This document shows positions 7,301 through 13,220 of a stretch of DNA of 17,206 nt, piece after piece. The number at the start of each line of letters is the position of its first letter. Position 1 is the stretch's first letter. The stretch is from positions 35,571-52,776 of the forward strand of contig DOZK01000009.1 in assembly GCA_003518045.1 (NCBI GenBank), written 5' to 3'. Both the position numbers and the translations under genes were made by a program. Below the pieces are notes generated by a model. It was not told the DNA's origin, did not search any database, and saw only the letters and a list, made by a program, of their open reading frames with translations. Origin of the DNA: Candidatus Nomurabacteria bacterium. Lineage in GTDB: Bacteria; Patescibacteriota; Minisyncoccia; Phycocordibacterales; UBA5272.

Positions 7301-8382
7301 AACTTCCAGTAACTCTTCCTCAGGTTGAAAAATATGAACCAACAGATAATGGCGAATCTCCACTTTCTCAAGTTAAAGAATGGGTTTATGTAAAAGGGAA
7401 AATTGATGAAGAGGGGTATTTCCACACTGATACAAATGGCGAAGAATTTCGTCGTGAGACAGACACCATGCCACAGTGGGCAGGCTCATCATGGTATTTC
7501 ATGCGTTATATCGACCCAAGAAATGACCATGCGCTTGGAGAAAAAGAAATGTTAATGAAGTGGTTGCCAGTAACTTGGTATAACGGTGGAATGGAACATA
7601 CAACACTTCACTTACTTTATTCTCGTTTTTGGTATAAGTTTTTATTTGATATCGGTCTAACTCCAACAAGTGAGCCGTATATGAAGCGTACTTCTCAAGG
7701 AATGATTTTAGGTACTGGTGGAGTAAAGATGAGTAAGTCCATTGGTAATGTAATTAATCCAGATGTGATTGTTAAAAAATTTGGGGCAGATACTCTTCGT
7801 ATGTATGAAATGTTCATTGGCCCATTTGATCAAGCTGTTGCATGGGACGATAAATCAGTAATTGGTATTCGTCGTTTCGTTGATCGTTTGTATTCATTAA
7901 AAAATAAAGTTTCAGAATCTGAGAATAGTTTATCTATTATTCACAAGACAATTAAAAAAGTTGGAGAGGATATTGATAATATGGCATTTAATACTGCGAT
8001 ATCATCTCTCATGATTTGTTTAAATGAATTTGAAAAAGAAGCGAATGTATCACAAAATGATTTTAAATCTTTCTTAAAATTAGTCGCACCATTTGCACCA
8101 TTTATAACTGAGGAATTATGGAAAGAATTAGGCGAGGGGATTTCTATACATAAAGAAGAATGGCCAAAAGTAGACGCTAATAAGTTAATTGATAATGATG
8201 TTACTTATGTTTTGCAAGTAAATGGAAAACTTCGAGGTGAAGTTACTCTTCCTAAAGACACAAGTAAAGAAGACGTGTTAAATGCGGTAAAGTCCTTAGA
8301 TAGCTATGCAAAATATGTAGGCGGGACTACTCCAAAACAGCAGATTTTCGTTCCTGGGAAACTCGTTAATATCGTGATTTGA
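4366..8382 (+). CDS. leuS: Leucyl-tRNA synthetase with three embedded hydrolase domains
   Basis: Class Ia synthetase that charges tRNA-Leu. The canonical parts are complete: HVGH (49-52, the HIGH motif), a zinc-type Cys159/Cys164/Cys176/Cys179 cluster, CP1 editing residues TTRADTLFG (636-644) and GTGAIMAVPAHDERD (726-740), RQRYWGEPIP (954-963), RETDTMPQWAGSSWYF (1030-1045), KMSKS (1121-1125) and the anticodon-binding and C-terminal domains. At 1338 residues it is about 500 longer than usual. The excess is two in-frame inserts in CP1: about 237-630 (Ham1-like plus alpha/beta hydrolase) and about 757-905 (Nudix). Without them about 800 residues remain, the normal size. Codon usage of the inserts looks like the host gene. 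A TAATAT box 7 nt before the ATG may be its -10. The regulator gene follows after 28 bp. Confidence 0.97.
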   Translation: MNPYDHIKTENYWQKKWEEDFTYRTDTHSSKPTFFGLVEFPYPSGAGLHVGHVRSYTGMDVIVRKRRMEGFETLFPIGWDAFGLPAENYAIKTGIHPSITTRENINTFRVQLKACGFSFDWDREVDTTDPTYYKWTQWIFLKLYEKGLAYKKEMPVNWCPKDKCVLANEEVVDGKCERCGAGAEKRNKEQWMLAITKYAERLDKDLDDTTFLERIKIQQRNWIGMSEGSEIDFKIKTNSISKKKVLIGTRNNAKFQMLTACFPKDLDIEFLNLNDIDVDDSSLVEGQDFEENAKIKSQFYFKATGIPTISTDHILWLEKWPKDNGYMIHLRKEANPASERATDEEVVTFLKKWLEEVGGKSSAHFEYAGAFTDEKGTKGFVSLQRDYILQPVQSEKFWPGYPTESLLLDVETNEYKGDQKNEFRYAGLIKDLDRETRNWFTEKTRKPKVLVIHGFNATSNGSWRPWLKTELEKKGYEVIIPDLPNAGHPKFEELMPFLLDITKSFTDEDVVIGHSMGGYLALKLAEEKTFKKVLLVAPCVGDVSLYDYEGWKKEYPNDDYASLKKMIEENPVDYNLITTKDKRVLFSENDPSIPFAVKNTLPKDWIIKTVESERHFGEKEHPSIMEALEDSFTVYTTRADTLFGCTYCVLAPEHSLVKQLLVSGQIKNKEEVEKYIAEAIQKIDIDRSAEGKEKTGVRLDGVMAINPANKKEVPVFIADYVLATYGTGAIMAVPAHDERDGEFAKKYGIEMIDVISKQMDYGEKEGIEITNRKIVDAIIKDKEDNFYLIKNPHGTYLVGGGMEEGETIYEALTREIMEESGFTDFVINKNKRISPQILCKGYHPVKNKNQTSFGPIYEITLNSDKRITCEVEEGRHELLKVKKEDVLNTITWKHHKYLFEQYLKGIEFYTEDGVLINSGSFDGLKSAEARIKITESVGGKLVKKSKLRDWVFARQRYWGEPIPLVYDKNGKMYPVAISELPVTLPQVEKYEPTDNGESPLSQVKEWVYVKGKIDEEGYFHTDTNGEEFRRETDTMPQWAGSSWYFMRYIDPRNDHALGEKEMLMKWLPVTWYNGGMEHTTLHLLYSRFWYKFLFDIGLTPTSEPYMKRTSQGMILGTGGVKMSKSIGNVINPDVIVKKFGADTLRMYEMFIGPFDQAVAWDDKSVIGIRRFVDRLYSLKNKVSESENSLSIIHKTIKKVGEDIDNMAFNTAISSLMICLNEFEKEANVSQNDFKSFLKLVAPFAPFITEELWKELGEGISIHKEEWPKVDANKLIDNDVTYVLQVNGKLRGEVTLPKDTSKEDVLNAVKSLDSYAKYVGGTTPKQQIFVPGKLVNIVI
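5092..5661 (+). other. Ham1/ITPase-like domain inserted in LeuS
   Basis: Residues about 243-432 of LeuS. The start KVLIGTRNNAKFQMLTACF has the shape of the Ham1 nucleotide-binding strand-loop, followed by FEENAKIKSQFYFKATGIP (289-307), the family's most recognisable segment with its catalytic-type Glu, and one Asp (312) where Ham1 proteins have a DDSGL pair. The family hydrolyses non-canonical purine NTPs such as ITP and XTP. The second half (Y-A-G-A-F near 367, WPGYPTESLL near 398) also fits. The reduced DDSG motif means activity could be altered or lost. It sits between LeuS IDFKI (231-235) and the hydrolase insert. Confidence 0.75.
5701..6249 (+). other. Alpha/beta hydrolase domain inserted in LeuS
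   Basis: Residues about 446-628 of LeuS. It opens with KVLVIHGFNATSNGSW (448-463), then PDLPNAGHP (481-489), the nucleophile elbow GHSMGGY (513-519, Ser515), SENDPSIPF (587-595, Asp590) and ERHFG (613-617, His615): a full Ser-Asp-His triad. The pattern matches the small RBBP9/YdeN-type serine hydrolases, whose natural substrates are mostly unknown. LeuS sequence resumes at FTVYTTRADTLFG (632-644) within a few residues, so the domain projects from the CP1 editing domain. Confidence 0.88.
6643..7080 (+). other. Nudix hydrolase domain inserted in LeuS
   Basis: Residues about 760-905 of LeuS. A perfect Nudix box GX5EX7REUXEEXGU lies at 800-822 (Gly800, Glu806, Arg814-Glu815, Glu818-Glu819, Gly821). 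It is preceded by the usual strand DNFYLIKNPHGTYLVGGG and followed by FGPIYEITLNSD. Nudix enzymes cleave nucleoside diphosphates linked to another moiety. The insert separates LeuS KYGIEMIDVI (746-755) from YTEDGVLINSGSFDGL (909-924), which are close together in ordinary LeuS, so this is a second, independent insertion site in CP1. Confidence 0.92.
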
Positions 8383-8407
8383 CGTTTTTGACAAGTTATA
8401 GTAGAAT
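8379..8407 (+). promoter_or_regulatory. Promoter at end of leuS
   Basis: TTGACG (8379-8384), 17 nt, TAGAAT (8402-8407) would start transcription near 8414, leaving a 9-nt leader before the second ATG at 8423. Alternatively TATAGT (8397-8402), 8 nt before the ATG at 8411, gives a leaderless message. The sequences overlap the leuS stop codon, so the next gene can be transcribed independently. Confidence 0.45.
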
Positions 8408-8410
8408 AGA

Positions 8411-9451
8411 ATGATTAAACACATGGCAGGAATAACATTTAAACCAAAGGCAGTCTCAAAAAAGCTTTTAACTACGCTTAATCCACGAACTAGAGAAATC
8501 GTGATTAATCGCTATGGCCTTGAAAAAGGTGAGCGAATGACGCTTGAATCTATTGGAAAGACTTACGATATTACACGTGAGCGTGTTCGCCAAATTGAAA
8601 ACTTTGCATTGGCTACAATCAAGAAATCAAAGGACTATAAAGAGCATGCTTTTATTTTTGAAGAGCTAAAAGCTATCCTTAAAGAGTTAGGAACTGTGGT
8701 TAGTGAGGATCATTTAATGAAGACTATTTCGAAAGATCCAATTATTCAGAACCACATCAACCTATACTTAGCTCTTAGTGAAGATTTCAAAAAGCATAAA
8801 GAAGATGACCATTTTCAGGCACACTTTACTACAAATGATGCAGTGGCAGAACATGTAAGAGAGGCTTTAAAGAAACTTTATGATTCAATTAGTGAAGAAG
8901 ATTTAGTTAAGGAAGAAGAAATTTTTGAAAGATTTAATTCTCATTTAAATGAATTAGTTGGTGAATATAAAGATAATAAAGATATTATTAATAGATACTT
9001 AGCGCTTTCAAAAGTAATTGGTAAAAATCAATTATCTGAATGGGGTCGCACATCATCTCCACATATTCGCGCTCGCGGTATCAAGGACTATGCATATTTA
9101 ATTATGCGTAAAGCAGGACGTCCAATGCACTTCAAAGAAGTTGCCGCTGAAATAAATAAAACTTTTGGAAAGAAAGCTCACGTCGCTACTTGCCATAATG
9201 AACTTATTAAAGACGCTCGTTTTGTTTTGGTTGGACGCGGAATGTATGGATTAAAAGATTGGGGACACACAGGTGGAGTAGTCCGTGATGTTATTACAGA
9301 AGTTTTAAAAGAAGCCGGACGTGCACTTTCAAAAGATGAAATAATTAAAAGAGTATTGGCTAAGCGTATAGTTAAGCCAAATACAGTATTAGTTAATCTC
9401 CAGAATGGAAAGTATTTTAAAAAAGTAGCAGGGGAATATAATTTAGCGTAG
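8411..9451 (+). CDS. Sigma-region-4 / HARE-HTH DNA-binding protein
   Basis: A 346-residue protein. Residues about 18-72 are a sigma-70 region 4 helix-turn-helix (LNPRTREIVINRYGL...MTLESIGKTYDITRERVRQIENFAL), the part of sigma factors that reads the -35 element. No region 2 is present, so it cannot act as an ordinary sigma factor. Residues about 222-284 (IKDYAYLIMRKAGRPMHFKEVAAEINKTFG...FVLVGRGMYGLKDWG) resemble the HARE-HTH winged helix, known from the RNA polymerase delta subunit, and 289-346 look like a further winged helix. The middle is charged and helical. It probably binds promoters or polymerase (inference). ATG at 8411 or 8423 could be the start. Confidence 0.85.
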   Translation: MIKHMAGITFKPKAVSKKLLTTLNPRTREIVINRYGLEKGERMTLESIGKTYDITRERVRQIENFALATIKKSKDYKEHAFIFEELKAILKELGTVVSEDHLMKTISKDPIIQNHINLYLALSEDFKKHKEDDHFQAHFTTNDAVAEHVREALKKLYDSISEEDLVKEEEIFERFNSHLNELVGEYKDNKDIINRYLALSKVIGKNQLSEWGRTSSPHIRARGIKDYAYLIMRKAGRPMHFKEVAAEINKTFGKKAHVATCHNELIKDARFVLVGRGMYGLKDWGHTGGVVRDVITEVLKEAGRALSKDEIIKRVLAKRIVKPNTVLVNLQNGKYFKKVAGEYNLA

Positions 9452-9469
9452 ATAGTTTTAAGTTTTTAG

Positions 9470-9528
9470 CCTGCCTCGCCGGCAAGGTGGGTTTAAGAAG
9501 AAGGCAAACACGAAGTGTTTGCCTTCTT
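9470..9528 (+). terminator. GC palindrome and hairpin after regulator gene
   Basis: A copy of the GC-rich palindromic element (9470-9492) is followed by a perfect 14-bp stem (9498-9511 with 9515-9528) around a GAA triloop, then a short T run. The position 46 nt after the stop suits a terminator. The rest of 9452-9740 is repeat sequence, listed separately, and no gene is seen. Confidence 0.55.
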
Positions 9529-9567
9529 TAGTACTTATTCGACTTTGAGTTACGAAACTCGAGTTCG

Positions 9568-9644
9568 TGTCATTCCCGTGAAAACGGGAATCCAGTGTTT
9601 AATTTAAAATACAGACCTGGATACCCGCCTCCGCGGGTATGACA
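9568..9644. repeat. TGTCAT-ended palindromic element, copy 1
   Basis: Two 28-bp arms (9568-9595, 9617-9644) begin and end TGTCAT...ATGACA and are inverted copies of each other at most positions. Each arm is itself a hairpin; the left contains ATTCCC-N8-GGGAAT, the pattern of neisserial dRS3 elements. The spacer is 21 bp. Confidence 0.8.
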
Positions 9645-9730
9645 CCTGTATGTATTTCGTACTCCATACTCCTTTCTCCTTGCTTCCCGTATCTTACTGC
9701 CCACTGGTCACTGCCCACTGCATACTGCTA
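9640..9730 (+). repeat. Left arm of inverted repeat, with 7-bp array
   Basis: From 9640 to about 9690 the sequence is a close inverted copy of 12864-12915, with a long run of about 35 bp holding only one or two mismatches. It then runs into five 7-bp units of the type ACTGNNN (9696-9730), mirrored by the array at 12822-12856. The array ends 10 bp before the next start codon. Confidence 0.75.
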
Positions 9731-9734
9731 TACT
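9729..9734 (+). promoter_or_regulatory. -10 box at end of 7-bp array
   Basis: TATACT is followed by exactly 6 nt and the ATG at 9741. The box arises at the junction of the last repeat unit. This supports starting the gene at 9741 rather than at the earlier in-frame ATG at 9639, whose 34 extra codons would be repeat DNA. Confidence 0.6.
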
Positions 9735-9740
9735 ATCTCT

Positions 9741-11261
9741 ATGCAGTTTTTGATAGATATATTACTTCTCGTCGTTTATGCATTCTTCACACTTTTGGTA
9801 TTTGCTTGGTGTTGGAGATTTTGGCTTTTGTATGCACAACAGAAACATCAGTCCAAGATTGATTGGATGATGCTAGAAATAAAACTCCCACGAGAAATAA
9901 ACAAGTCTCCTTTGGCGATGGAAAATGCCCTCACATCACTTATACATTCATCTGGTGTTCCTGTTTGGTGGAAAAGAAAAATTTTAGGAAATCTTCCAAT
10001 TTTTTCTTCTCTTGAAATAGCCTCGATAGAAGGAACTATACATTTTTATTTTCGCGTACAGCGTCGTTTTAAAAATGTTGTGGAGTCAAACCTATATGCT
10101 CAATATCCAGGTATTGAAATAGTTGAAGCTGAGGACTATACCAAATTAATTCACTATCATCACTTATCAGAAGACGTAGAAATGTGGGGTATGTTTTATC
10201 CCCTTGTTAAATCATGGACCCCGACAGATGAGAAGGGTAAGCCATGGCCAGATCCAAAGAAGAAGGGGGAGGATTATAAAATGAGGGCGGACTATTTACC
10301 GATTAAGACTTATGTTGATTTTGGCCTTGATCGTGATCCAAAAGAAGAATTTAAAGTAGACCCACTAGTCCCATTACTTGAATTCATGGGTAGCATTGGC
10401 AAGGGGGAGCATGTTTGGTATCAAGTTTTAGTTCAAGATGAAAGTAACTTTAATGGGCAAAAGTTCCCTAAAATGTATCTTAATGCAATGAATCATGAGC
10501 ATTGGTCTTTTGCTGATTTGGGTAATGAAAGAAAAAAGCAAATAAGAAAAATAAAGAAAGTTAAAAAAGATGATCCAGTTTATGATGAAAATGGCATTCC
10601 AAGAGAAACAACTGTTCCTAAAAAAGATGGGAGTGGTTCTGAGGTAAGGGCCATGGTCTATGTTGATAATCGTGAAATACAAGAAAAAAAAGAGTCGCAA
10701 TTAACTATTGATGAAAAAGATGAAATTGAAAAGATTAATTTAAAAGTTTCTAAGCCAATCGTGAGTGTTTCTGTGCGCATTGTTTATGTTGCCAAAAAGG
10801 AGAAGTTTAATCCATCATATATAGCAAATACTTTTAACGTAATGAAAAATTATAACGGAGGAGGAAATAGTCTCAATGCTTTTTCTACAGTACCAGTTGA
10901 TGACTACGATTTTCCTTGGCAGAATTGGCAAAATAAAAGAGCGCCATGGAGAAAAGAAGAATGGTTTGAGGAATATGTTGAGCGTGAAGCTTTTCATATT
11001 CATGCTGGAGAGAGAGAAGAACTTGAAAAATGGGAAGATAGAGCATTTTGGTATTTCCCATTAAAAACAAGAAAAATGTGGCGCATGATGTATGAAGGAT
11101 TTTTACACCCATTTGATCATCCAGTTTCAATAAAGCTATCTTGTATGAATTTGGAAGAAGTGGCGACAATTTATCACTTCCCAGGTGCCATGGCTTCTGT
11201 TCCTAATTTACCACGTATTGATAGTGCTAAGAGTGTTGCTCCAACTAATCTTCCTCAATAA
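9741..11261 (+). CDS. Large CPR-type membrane-anchored protein, role unknown
   Basis: A 506-residue protein. One N-terminal hydrophobic segment (about 4-30) anchors it, and the rest appears soluble and probably cytoplasmic, with a highly charged middle. The C-terminal phrase MNLEEVATIYHFPG followed by VPNLPRI resembles a segment I associate with conjugation-type (VirB4/TraM-like) proteins of CPR bacteria, where it often precedes or accompanies an ATPase. No Walker motif occurs here and no ATPase gene follows, so the function remains open. It may be the DUF8128 kind of protein (tentative). mltG starts on the last base of its stop codon, so the two are translationally coupled. Confidence 0.75.
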   Translation: MQFLIDILLLVVYAFFTLLVFAWCWRFWLLYAQQKHQSKIDWMMLEIKLPREINKSPLAMENALTSLIHSSGVPVWWKRKILGNLPIFSSLEIASIEGTIHFYFRVQRRFKNVVESNLYAQYPGIEIVEAEDYTKLIHYHHLSEDVEMWGMFYPLVKSWTPTDEKGKPWPDPKKKGEDYKMRADYLPIKTYVDFGLDRDPKEEFKVDPLVPLLEFMGSIGKGEHVWYQVLVQDESNFNGQKFPKMYLNAMNHEHWSFADLGNERKKQIRKIKKVKKDDPVYDENGIPRETTVPKKDGSGSEVRAMVYVDNREIQEKKESQLTIDEKDEIEKINLKVSKPIVSVSVRIVYVAKKEKFNPSYIANTFNVMKNYNGGGNSLNAFSTVPVDDYDFPWQNWQNKRAPWRKEEWFEEYVEREAFHIHAGEREELEKWEDRAFWYFPLKTRKMWRMMYEGFLHPFDHPVSIKLSCMNLEEVATIYHFPGAMASVPNLPRIDSAKSVAPTNLPQ

Positions 11262-12169
11262 TGATTTTTAAAAACAAAAAAATATTTTCTGTAACTATGG
11301 GGATATTGGGTTTTCTATTTGTCGTCTTCATTTTTACATTTTGGTCGACTAAAACTATTCCAAATAATTTTCCAGTCGGTACAAATTTTGTAGTAGAGGA
11401 AGGGGAAAGTTTGCGAAGTATAAGTAATAGATTACAAAATGAAAATTATATAAAGTCTGCACTTTTGTTTCGTGCTTGGATTTCTTTTTTGGGACGAGAT
11501 AGACATATACAGCTTGGAGTTTATTCATTCGATAAACCTCTTGTACTTGGTGCTGTCATTAAAAAACTTGTGTCTGGAAATCCAGATGCACCACTTGTTA
11601 GTATTACTATTCCAGAGGGAAGTACTTCATTTGAAGTAGCTTCAATAATAAAAAAAGAATTACCGAAATTGTCAGTAGATATTTTTGGTGAAAAAGTTTT
11701 TGCAAAAAAAGCAGATGGAAAACTTTTTCCATCGACTTATTATTTACTTCCTTCAACGACTGAAGAAAGAATTGTGGATATAATGACAGAGACATTTGAT
11801 AAAAAATACGAAGCCTCTTTTTCTAAAACAAAAATTAATTCACCACTTAAAGATAAAGATGATGTAATTATCCTTGCTTCAATTTTGGAAGGCGAGGCCA
11901 AGACTTCTACTGATATGAAAATTGTCGCAGGAATACTTTTAAAAAGATTATCGTTAAATATGGCGTTGCAAGTTGATGTCGCTAAAGAAACTTATAATAG
12001 AAGAGGCTTACCAATTCAGCCAATTAATAATCCAGGAATGATTGCACTCGACGCTGTATTAAATCCTACAACTTCTCCTTATCTTTATTATATTACTGGA
12101 CGGGATGGTATAATGCATTATTCAAAAACATTTGAAGAACATAAGAGAAATATCAAAAAATTTTTATAA
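11261..12169 (+). CDS. mltG: Endolytic murein transglycosylase MltG
   Basis: YceG-like membrane enzyme that cuts nascent glycan strands and so sets their length. Of 302 residues, 8-30 form the N-terminal membrane anchor. A LysM-like region follows (about 44-105, with EEGESLRSISNRL), then ITIPEG (115-120), LFPSTYYL (155-162), the catalytic-type Glu210 in ILASILEGEA, and LPIQPINNPGMIALDAVLNP (250-269) through the typical YLYYITGRDGIMHYSKTFEEH ending. It is slightly shorter than the E. coli protein but all landmarks are present. It overlaps the upstream gene by 1 nt, implying coupled translation. Pairing with ddl in this window fits active peptidoglycan synthesis. Confidence 0.92.
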   Translation: MIFKNKKIFSVTMGILGFLFVVFIFTFWSTKTIPNNFPVGTNFVVEEGESLRSISNRLQNENYIKSALLFRAWISFLGRDRHIQLGVYSFDKPLVLGAVIKKLVSGNPDAPLVSITIPEGSTSFEVASIIKKELPKLSVDIFGEKVFAKKADGKLFPSTYYLLPSTTEERIVDIMTETFDKKYEASFSKTKINSPLKDKDDVIILASILEGEAKTSTDMKIVAGILLKRLSLNMALQVDVAKETYNRRGLPIQPINNPGMIALDAVLNPTTSPYLYYITGRDGIMHYSKTFEEHKRNIKKFL

Positions 12170-12171
12170 AC

Positions 12172-12260
12172 GTAATTAGTTATTGGTAATTAGTCATTAG
12201 TTGGATTCACATCTGATTTTGTATAAACTAATAACTAATAACTACCAACTAATAACTGCC
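12172..12260. repeat. Inverted pair of five-unit 7-bp arrays before exonuclease gene
   Basis: The left array (12172-12206) has five units related to GTAATTA. The right array (12226-12260) has five units related to AACTAAT. The two are approximately inverse complements and would fold into a hairpin with a loop of about 19 nt. The right array ends 3 bp before the ATG at 12264. Confidence 0.75.
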
Positions 12261-12263
12261 CCC

Positions 12264-12815
12264 ATGAAATCCCACAACCTCGCCTTTATAGATACAGAAA
12301 CAACAGGAACAAATGCCAATAAACATGAAATTATAGAATTGGCGTGTATTATTGTTCGTCAGACAGAGAGACCAGGTAAAGGCCCTAAAATCGAAATTCT
12401 TGAGGAATGCGAGTGGAAAATAAAGCCAGAGCATATTGAGCTCGCAGAAGAGGCAGCGCTTCGTGTGAACGGTTATAACGAGGTTGATTGGATGTTTGCG
12501 GTGGATAGAAAAAAGGCCATGGAAGAATTTGCTAAAAAGACTCAGAGTTGTTCATTTGTATCTCACAATTTAGTTTTTGATTATGCTTTCGTTCAAAAAG
12601 CTTTTGAAGAAACTGGTGTTGAAAATAGAATGCATTATGCAAAATTAGATACAATTTCTATTGCCTTTGCGAGATTATATGACGCACCAATGGCAGATAA
12701 ATTTTCTTTAAGATATTTATGTGAACTTTTGAAAGTGGAAAATAGTAAGGCGCATACGGCATTAGCCGACACCAAAGCACTAGTAGAGGTTTATAAGAAA
12801 CTCATGGGAGCGTAG
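12264..12815 (+). CDS. DnaQ-like 3'-5' exonuclease (DEDDh)
   Basis: A 183-residue stand-alone exonuclease domain. All four acidic residues and the histidine of the DEDDh family are visible: Asp10 and Glu12 in FIDTETTG, Asp106 in SHNLVFDYAF, His164 and Asp169 in HTALADT. It could be the proofreading epsilon subunit of DNA polymerase III, an RNase T/oligoribonuclease-like enzyme or a general repair exonuclease; the sequence does not decide. I start it at 12264: the earlier in-frame ATG at 12201 lies within the hairpin region, and its extra 21 residues are repeat-derived. It closes the three-gene cluster bracketed by inverted repeats. Confidence 0.9.
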   Translation: MKSHNLAFIDTETTGTNANKHEIIELACIIVRQTERPGKGPKIEILEECEWKIKPEHIELAEEAALRVNGYNEVDWMFAVDRKKAMEEFAKKTQSCSFVSHNLVFDYAFVQKAFEETGVENRMHYAKLDTISIAFARLYDAPMADKFSLRYLCELLKVENSKAHTALADTKALVEVYKKLMGA

Positions 12816-12821
12816 ACTTAA

Positions 12822-12915
12822 AGTGAGCAGTAAGTAGTGAGCAGTGAGCAGTAAGATACAATACACAAGAAGCAAGGAGAAAGGAGTATGGAGTATGAAA
12901 TACATACGGGTGTCA
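12822..12915 (-). repeat. Right arm of inverted repeat, with 7-bp array
   Basis: Five units related to AGTGAGC (12822-12856) are followed by a segment (about 12864-12908) that is the inverse complement of the left arm. GGTGTCA at 12909-12915 leads into another TGTCAT-type element. The module order is the mirror image of the left side. It starts 7 bp after the exonuclease stop. Confidence 0.75.
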
Positions 12916-13081
12916 TTCCTGCGCATCCGCCAGCTGGCGGACTAGTCACAAAAACTTTCTCTGCCTCGCATCTAAAGCAATTTTTTGAACTTAGGTAAGC
13001 CACTGGTGTTTTACGTTGATACGTTTCTCCATGCCTTGAATATGGTCAATTTCTGAAAGATAGGATACCAGGACACATATG
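12911..13081. other. Gene-free stretch with element fragments
   Basis: It begins with a single TGTCATTCC arm that runs into the palindrome CCGCCAGCTGGCGG. The middle (about 12950-13070) has no repeat I can see, and its minus-strand translation is open for only short stretches. It could be a decayed gene fragment, but I recognise no family. GACACATATGTGTC (13072-13085) is a perfect 14-bp palindrome. Confidence 0.4.
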
Positions 13082-13131
13082 TGTCATTCCAAACTTGATT
13101 TGGAACCTGCCTCGCCGGCAGGCGGGTCCAG
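13082..13131. repeat. Single TGTCAT arm with nested GC palindrome
   Basis: The arm reads TGTCATTCC...GGAA, then the GC-rich palindrome (13106-13126), then TCCAG. In other copies GGAA and TCCAG run together as GGAATCCAG, so the GC palindrome appears to have inserted inside this arm. Confidence 0.65.
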
Positions 13132-13143
13132 TGTCTGTGTTTC

Positions 13144-13178
13144 ATTAAAAATTAAAAATTAGAAATTAAAAATTAAGT
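13144..13178. repeat. Five-unit 7-bp array (ATTAAAA type)
   Basis: Five exact-phase heptads with consensus ATTAAAA, differing at one or two positions, fill 35 bp between the repeat element and mnmA. Confidence 0.75.
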
Positions 13179-13220
13179 TTTTTCTTTTACTTTCCAGTCC
13201 ATTTATGTTAGTTTTCTATT

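Noticed and set aside
265..8382. Use of an alternative code with UGA as glycine
   Set aside because: ddl and leuS end in UGA at the expected C-terminus and no internal UGA is needed in any gene.
9639..9740. Extended N-terminus for the large membrane protein
   Set aside because: The extra residues are encoded by repeat DNA, the same peptide appears from the mirrored repeat near 12900, and the -10 box fits the ATG at 9741.
12818..13003. Minus-strand open frame of 61 codons
   Set aside because: It is read through the inverted-repeat arm and array and shares its peptide with the repeat at 9640; not a gene.
12950..13070. Possible decayed gene on the minus strand
   Set aside because: Only short open stretches interrupted by a stop, and no recognisable family; too weak to call a pseudogene.
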